The translations under genes were made by a program, and so were the position numbers. Under the pieces are notes generated by a model. The model was not told the origin of the DNA, searched no databases, and saw nothing but the letters and a program-made list of their open reading frames with translations. Of a stretch of DNA of 64,000 nt, positions 60,619-64,000 are shown in pieces. The first letter of the stretch is position 1. Every line of letters begins with the position of its first letter. This DNA comes from Membranipora membranacea (lineage: Eukaryota > Bryozoa > Gymnolaemata > Cheilostomatida > Membraniporidae), in the NCBI GenBank assembly GCA_914767715.1, contig OU612066.1, positions 19,256,283 through 19,320,282 on the forward strand, read 5' to 3'.

Positions 60619-63603
60619 ATGACTAGAACAGCCACAAAGCCCGGAAGAGGTAAAAGAGCGCATGATGCTACTCCATGGAGTGAACTTTCGCATAAATCCG
60701 GGGGTCATCAACCAACAAAGAAGAAACAAAACCTCAATGCAAACAGAATACCTCTTGGAAGTGGTAACAATGCTGCAGGTATTATTAGGCGTTAGGATAG
60801 TAGATTCGTAGCTCAATATTCATCAGGCTGTCATCCATCCTGTGGGACCCGTAACAAATGCTGTGAATGTAAATTATTACTATCTGATTATCATCTCTTT
60901 GATGAAAAGAGAATAGACAGTTTTCTGAACTCTGATTTGGGCCTCCATTCGGAGCTTTCCTCTCTCCAATTTGGTACTTTTAACATACGCCGCATAGGAA
61001 AAACGTGCTGAAAGGAGGGTTATCTTGAAAACCGCATATGTTAGGTTAAAAATGATTTTTGATTCAGAATCTATACCATTGGAAACTCTTAGGGACATAG
61101 TTTGAGAAATAGTTATGGTATTCGGATAGTCAATTATATCAATTTATGCCAGCTTTGCGGACAAATTTCATGGAATTTCTCATGAATCTCGTCACTCAAA
61201 TTAAGAGTTATCCACTTTCAAGCCCCCAATGATTTGGAGTCTCTGTCTCACAGGGTTTTCAATGGTGCAGATCCTGAATCAAAAATCATTTATATCCTTA
61301 CATAAGCGATTTTCAAGATAACCCTCTTTCAACACGTTTTTCCTCTGCGGTGTGGGTTAAATGTACCAAACTGGAGAGAGGACAACTCCTCAAATTAGAG
61401 CTCAGATAACTGTCTATAACTCCTGTGTTATTTTCAACTATAGTTCTTTTTTCAACATATCAGTGAAGTCTGAAGCCTTATCCTAACTCTCTTATTCTAA
61501 CCATTAGGCACCAGTTCTAGCTTTGGTGTCGCTGCCGGAAAACCTAATAAGAAGATTGACAACATAAAGATGATAAAAAAGATCAGGAAATCTGAGTCTC
61601 GGCGAATCAAACGCATAGATTTCCGACATACTGATAAGGTAAGGGATGTGATCTGATGGTACAGCTGTAGAATTCTGATACAAAATGAGTCATTTCCTAA
61701 CTATAACTGGGTTATGTATTATTATTATTTTGAAATTCCTATTTTTGCAGACAAAATCATCCAAGTAGGATTTTTTGATGGCGTTCTAAGAAAATTGGAT
61801 AAATGATACTATTAAACTGCATACCTGTTCACTGCATATGTATATTTGATCTTATAGACTTGTTTTAACTGCCGAAAGAAGGGACACACATTGTCACAGT
61901 GCCCTAAATCAAACAAGCAGACAGAAGGTACAGGCATCTGCTTTAAATGTGGATCTCAGAATCACATGTCCAGGTTCTGTAAGGTGAAAAGTCAGAATAA
62001 ATCTACAGGTAATCCGCCGTGCTCTTTCTTGTCACAGCTGTGTTACTTATCTAAACTATGTTGATCAAATTGAGTTGTTCTGAGTTTACTCGCTTATAGA
62101 AGAATGTTAAATTAAACCTATGGCATGATGACAATTATCAAACAAATACAACCATGTTTCCTATCGCATTATAAGATTTCGCATTATAAGACTTTGTCTT
62201 TGTTATTTTGGCATAATTTCCTCTGCACATTGATTGGAAGAACTCGGATGTCCGAAACAGTCTGTATATTAAACACAATATGGAGCTTAAGGTGATAACA
62301 TCGTAAAACATAAGAATGCTACCTGACAGAAAGATATTTGAAATTTTGATTGAATGTTTTTTCTTTACTTTGGAAACAGGTGCATATCCATATGCAACAT
62401 GTTTTGTCTGCAAGAAAGTCGGGCATATATCTAAGGACTGCCCAGACAATGCTCATGGATTATACCCAAATGGTGGATGTTGTCTAGAATGTGGCTCTGT
62501 ACGACATCTCCGAAGAGATTGTCCAGATATGCAGAAAAAACATGGTAAGTGATACCATTGTCTACACCTCTAGACTTTCAATTTCAACTATCTACATCAG
62601 TCTCATCATGATAATTGATACTCCCGTTAGAGATGTTTACAGAAATGAGATGAGAAGCTACATAATAGATAAATACGTTTGAACAGCACAACTGGTACTA
62701 ATTGTACCAAGAATATCTATGTAATTGTTTTGTTTTGATTCTGGAAAGAGGCAGAAAGACTGTTTCATATCGGAAAATCATTTTCCATGTTTTACCCAAA
62801 GGCGACAAAATGCTACTTCACCTAAATTTTCAGAAACACATTTATATACATCACAAGTGTATCTATATACTGAGGGTTTTCTAAAATAAAGCATTTTTTT
62901 TAAAATATGCAAAATATTTTGATAATTATCTCTAAAGTATTTAGAAATCCTTTCCGTGTATTGGGTTAATTCTCATCGTGTTAAGACCAAATTTAAAGGC
63001 AAAAAATTGTTTCTGATGTTTCCAAAAAAATGATCCATTTCACATAATTTCGACACAAAACACACATATGATACAGTGGTCATGTCCAAATAGTGTTCCT
63101 GATAGTTTTTAAAATGTCATCATTAAAATACCATTTTTGGCCTTTTCGAAATAGCAGAAAATTTTTTTTTTTTAATTTCCTGCCTTTCCGCATTTTCCAT
63201 AGCCATTTGTTGAATGCCTCTCATGACAGTTGTTTATAATATATTATAATTTCAGACCTCAAAATTTCGGTTCTGGTCATTTTCATACGATTGTGTTCTG
63301 AATCTCCTGATCTATTGGTATAGAAATAAGATCAACTGTAATGAACCTTGCTCGAATCGGTAGCCATATAAGCATAATTTATCCCAACTCTCTAACTAAT
63401 TATTGTGCGTCCTATTTCTATACACAGGTATAACAAGCTATACTCTATCCACCATGTCCAATGATGCAAGTGCTGACCTTGAACCAACACATGATGAAGA
63501 AGATACAATAACAAAAGTACTGGCAGCAAAAAAGAACACTGATCTAGGAGGTCAGAAAAAGGTGCTGAATAAACGTAAAACTAAATATGTAGTGATGACA
63601 TGA
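60619..63603 (+). CDS. ZCCHC9: ZCCHC9, zinc-knuckle RNA-binding protein, 5 exons, 260 aa
   Basis: Family knowledge: ZCCHC9 is a nuclear/nucleolar protein with CCHC zinc knuckles that binds RNA; yeast Air-type proteins are distant relatives. Exons: 60619-60778, 61508-61638, 61858-62008, 62380-62544, 63428-63603; phases agree. It begins [20 protein letters not shown] (human MTRWARVSTTYNKRPLPATSW), followed by [13 protein letters not shown] and a basic [12 protein letters not shown]. Four C-x2-C-x4-H-x4-C knuckles are visible, at Cys99-Cys112, Cys125-Cys138, Cys155-Cys168 and Cys182-Cys195. [11 protein letters not shown] before the fourth matches human DNPKGLYADGG. The C-terminus is basic ([15 protein letters not shown]). 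Length is near human (271 aa). An upstream in-frame ATG exists (60577), but family alignment favours 60619. Intron 1 carries a palindromic TIR element. Confidence 0.94.
60918..61412. mobile_element. Palindromic TIR element, copy C, in ZCCHC9 intron 1
   Basis: Left end CAGTTTTCTGAACTCTG, right end AGAGCTCAGATAACTG, flanked by ATAGA/TCTAT. Inner arms share the CTCTCCAATTTGGTACTTTTAAC motif type with copies at 4831-5330 and 54606-55093. It is more diverged at the ends than copy A. Confidence 0.78.
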
Positions 63604-64000
63604 GCTCTGTATCTCATATATACCGGCATTTATCTGTGAAGAGCTGAGGCAGCTCAACATGTCATCAATTCTGATAAGCTTCTAGCATATTATATGTCAG
63701 CGGGTTTTTTCAGCTGACTCTCATTTGGAAACGTTTGTGGTTTGTCATAATTTGTTTGGACATTTTCATACTGGTCATGTTTAGGTAATTAGGAGCATTC
63801 ATGCTCTCCAAAATATGAGATATTGATACTAGCTGCACTGGCATTCACTAATACATGCCCCGTAATTTATTTATAACCTCAGACCTGAGACTGTGAGCTC
63901 GTTGAAGAGTCTCAGAGATAGTGTCTTTTTTCCTCGTTACATACCATCACTCAAATTATCCTATCAGTATCACATAACAAATTTTCACTTTTTAGTCAGT
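63604..64000. other. ZCCHC9 3' flank
   Basis: AT-rich sequence after the ZCCHC9 stop codon; the 3' UTR should lie here. No further exon or repeat was recognised before the window ends. Confidence 0.5.

Noticed and set aside
62138-62449. 103-codon minus-strand open frame
   Set aside because: It is antisense to a ZCCHC9 exon that encodes zinc knuckles; a shadow frame.

Overview
This is animal (metazoan) nuclear DNA: AT-rich, with spliced genes whose short exons carry GT/AG borders, and many small transposon fragments. No complete ribosomal or tRNA gene, bacterial-type operon or CRISPR array was seen. The gene set (APP with an E1-E2-NPTY layout, GTDC1, ARL6IP1, POP5, ZCCHC9, a GH31 alpha-glucosidase and an IL-17-like secreted protein) fits an invertebrate, perhaps a marine spiralian. 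The phylum is an inference and remains open.

I rebuilt seven genes exon by exon, checking splice sites and reading phase at each join. Left to right: (1) a 19-exon GH31 alpha-glucosidase on the minus strand (1654-13231, 871 aa) whose start gives an N-myristoylation-like N-terminus and no signal peptide; (2) GTDC1 on the plus strand (16156-21065, 367 aa), followed by a tandem duplication that repeats its last exon; (3) the amyloid precursor protein gene APP on the minus strand (23876-36281, 13 exons, 641 aa), ending in a tiny exon that encodes GYENPTY; (4) two exons of an unidentified small gene (37927-38659, minus); (5) a two-exon secreted cysteine-rich protein resembling IL-17 (42288-43229, minus, 228 aa); (6) an ARL6IP1-like ER membrane protein on the plus strand (46185-51684, 197 aa), one exon of which is split by a 288-bp insert flanked by an 8-bp duplication; (7) POP5, an RNase P/MRP subunit (52487-56769, minus, 159 aa); (8) ZCCHC9, a nucleolar zinc-knuckle protein (60619-63603, plus, 260 aa). 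These genes do not form a pathway. GH31/GTDC1, IL-17-like/ARL6IP1 and POP5/ZCCHC9 are divergent pairs; GTDC1/APP and ARL6IP1/POP5 are convergent.

Introns and intergenic DNA hold a dense set of non-autonomous elements: three copies of a ~500-bp palindromic terminal-inverted-repeat element, a hAT-type MITE with an 8-bp target duplication nested in a decayed non-LTR retrotransposon inside the POP5 intron, other retrotransposon scraps, long hairpins and many dispersed ~30-bp palindromes. The observations most worth checking are the TSD-flanked insert in the ARL6IP1-like exon, the duplicated GTDC1 terminal exon, the GH31 N-terminus, and the APP features (lost copper ligands, repeated linker motif, possible tail-less read-through form).
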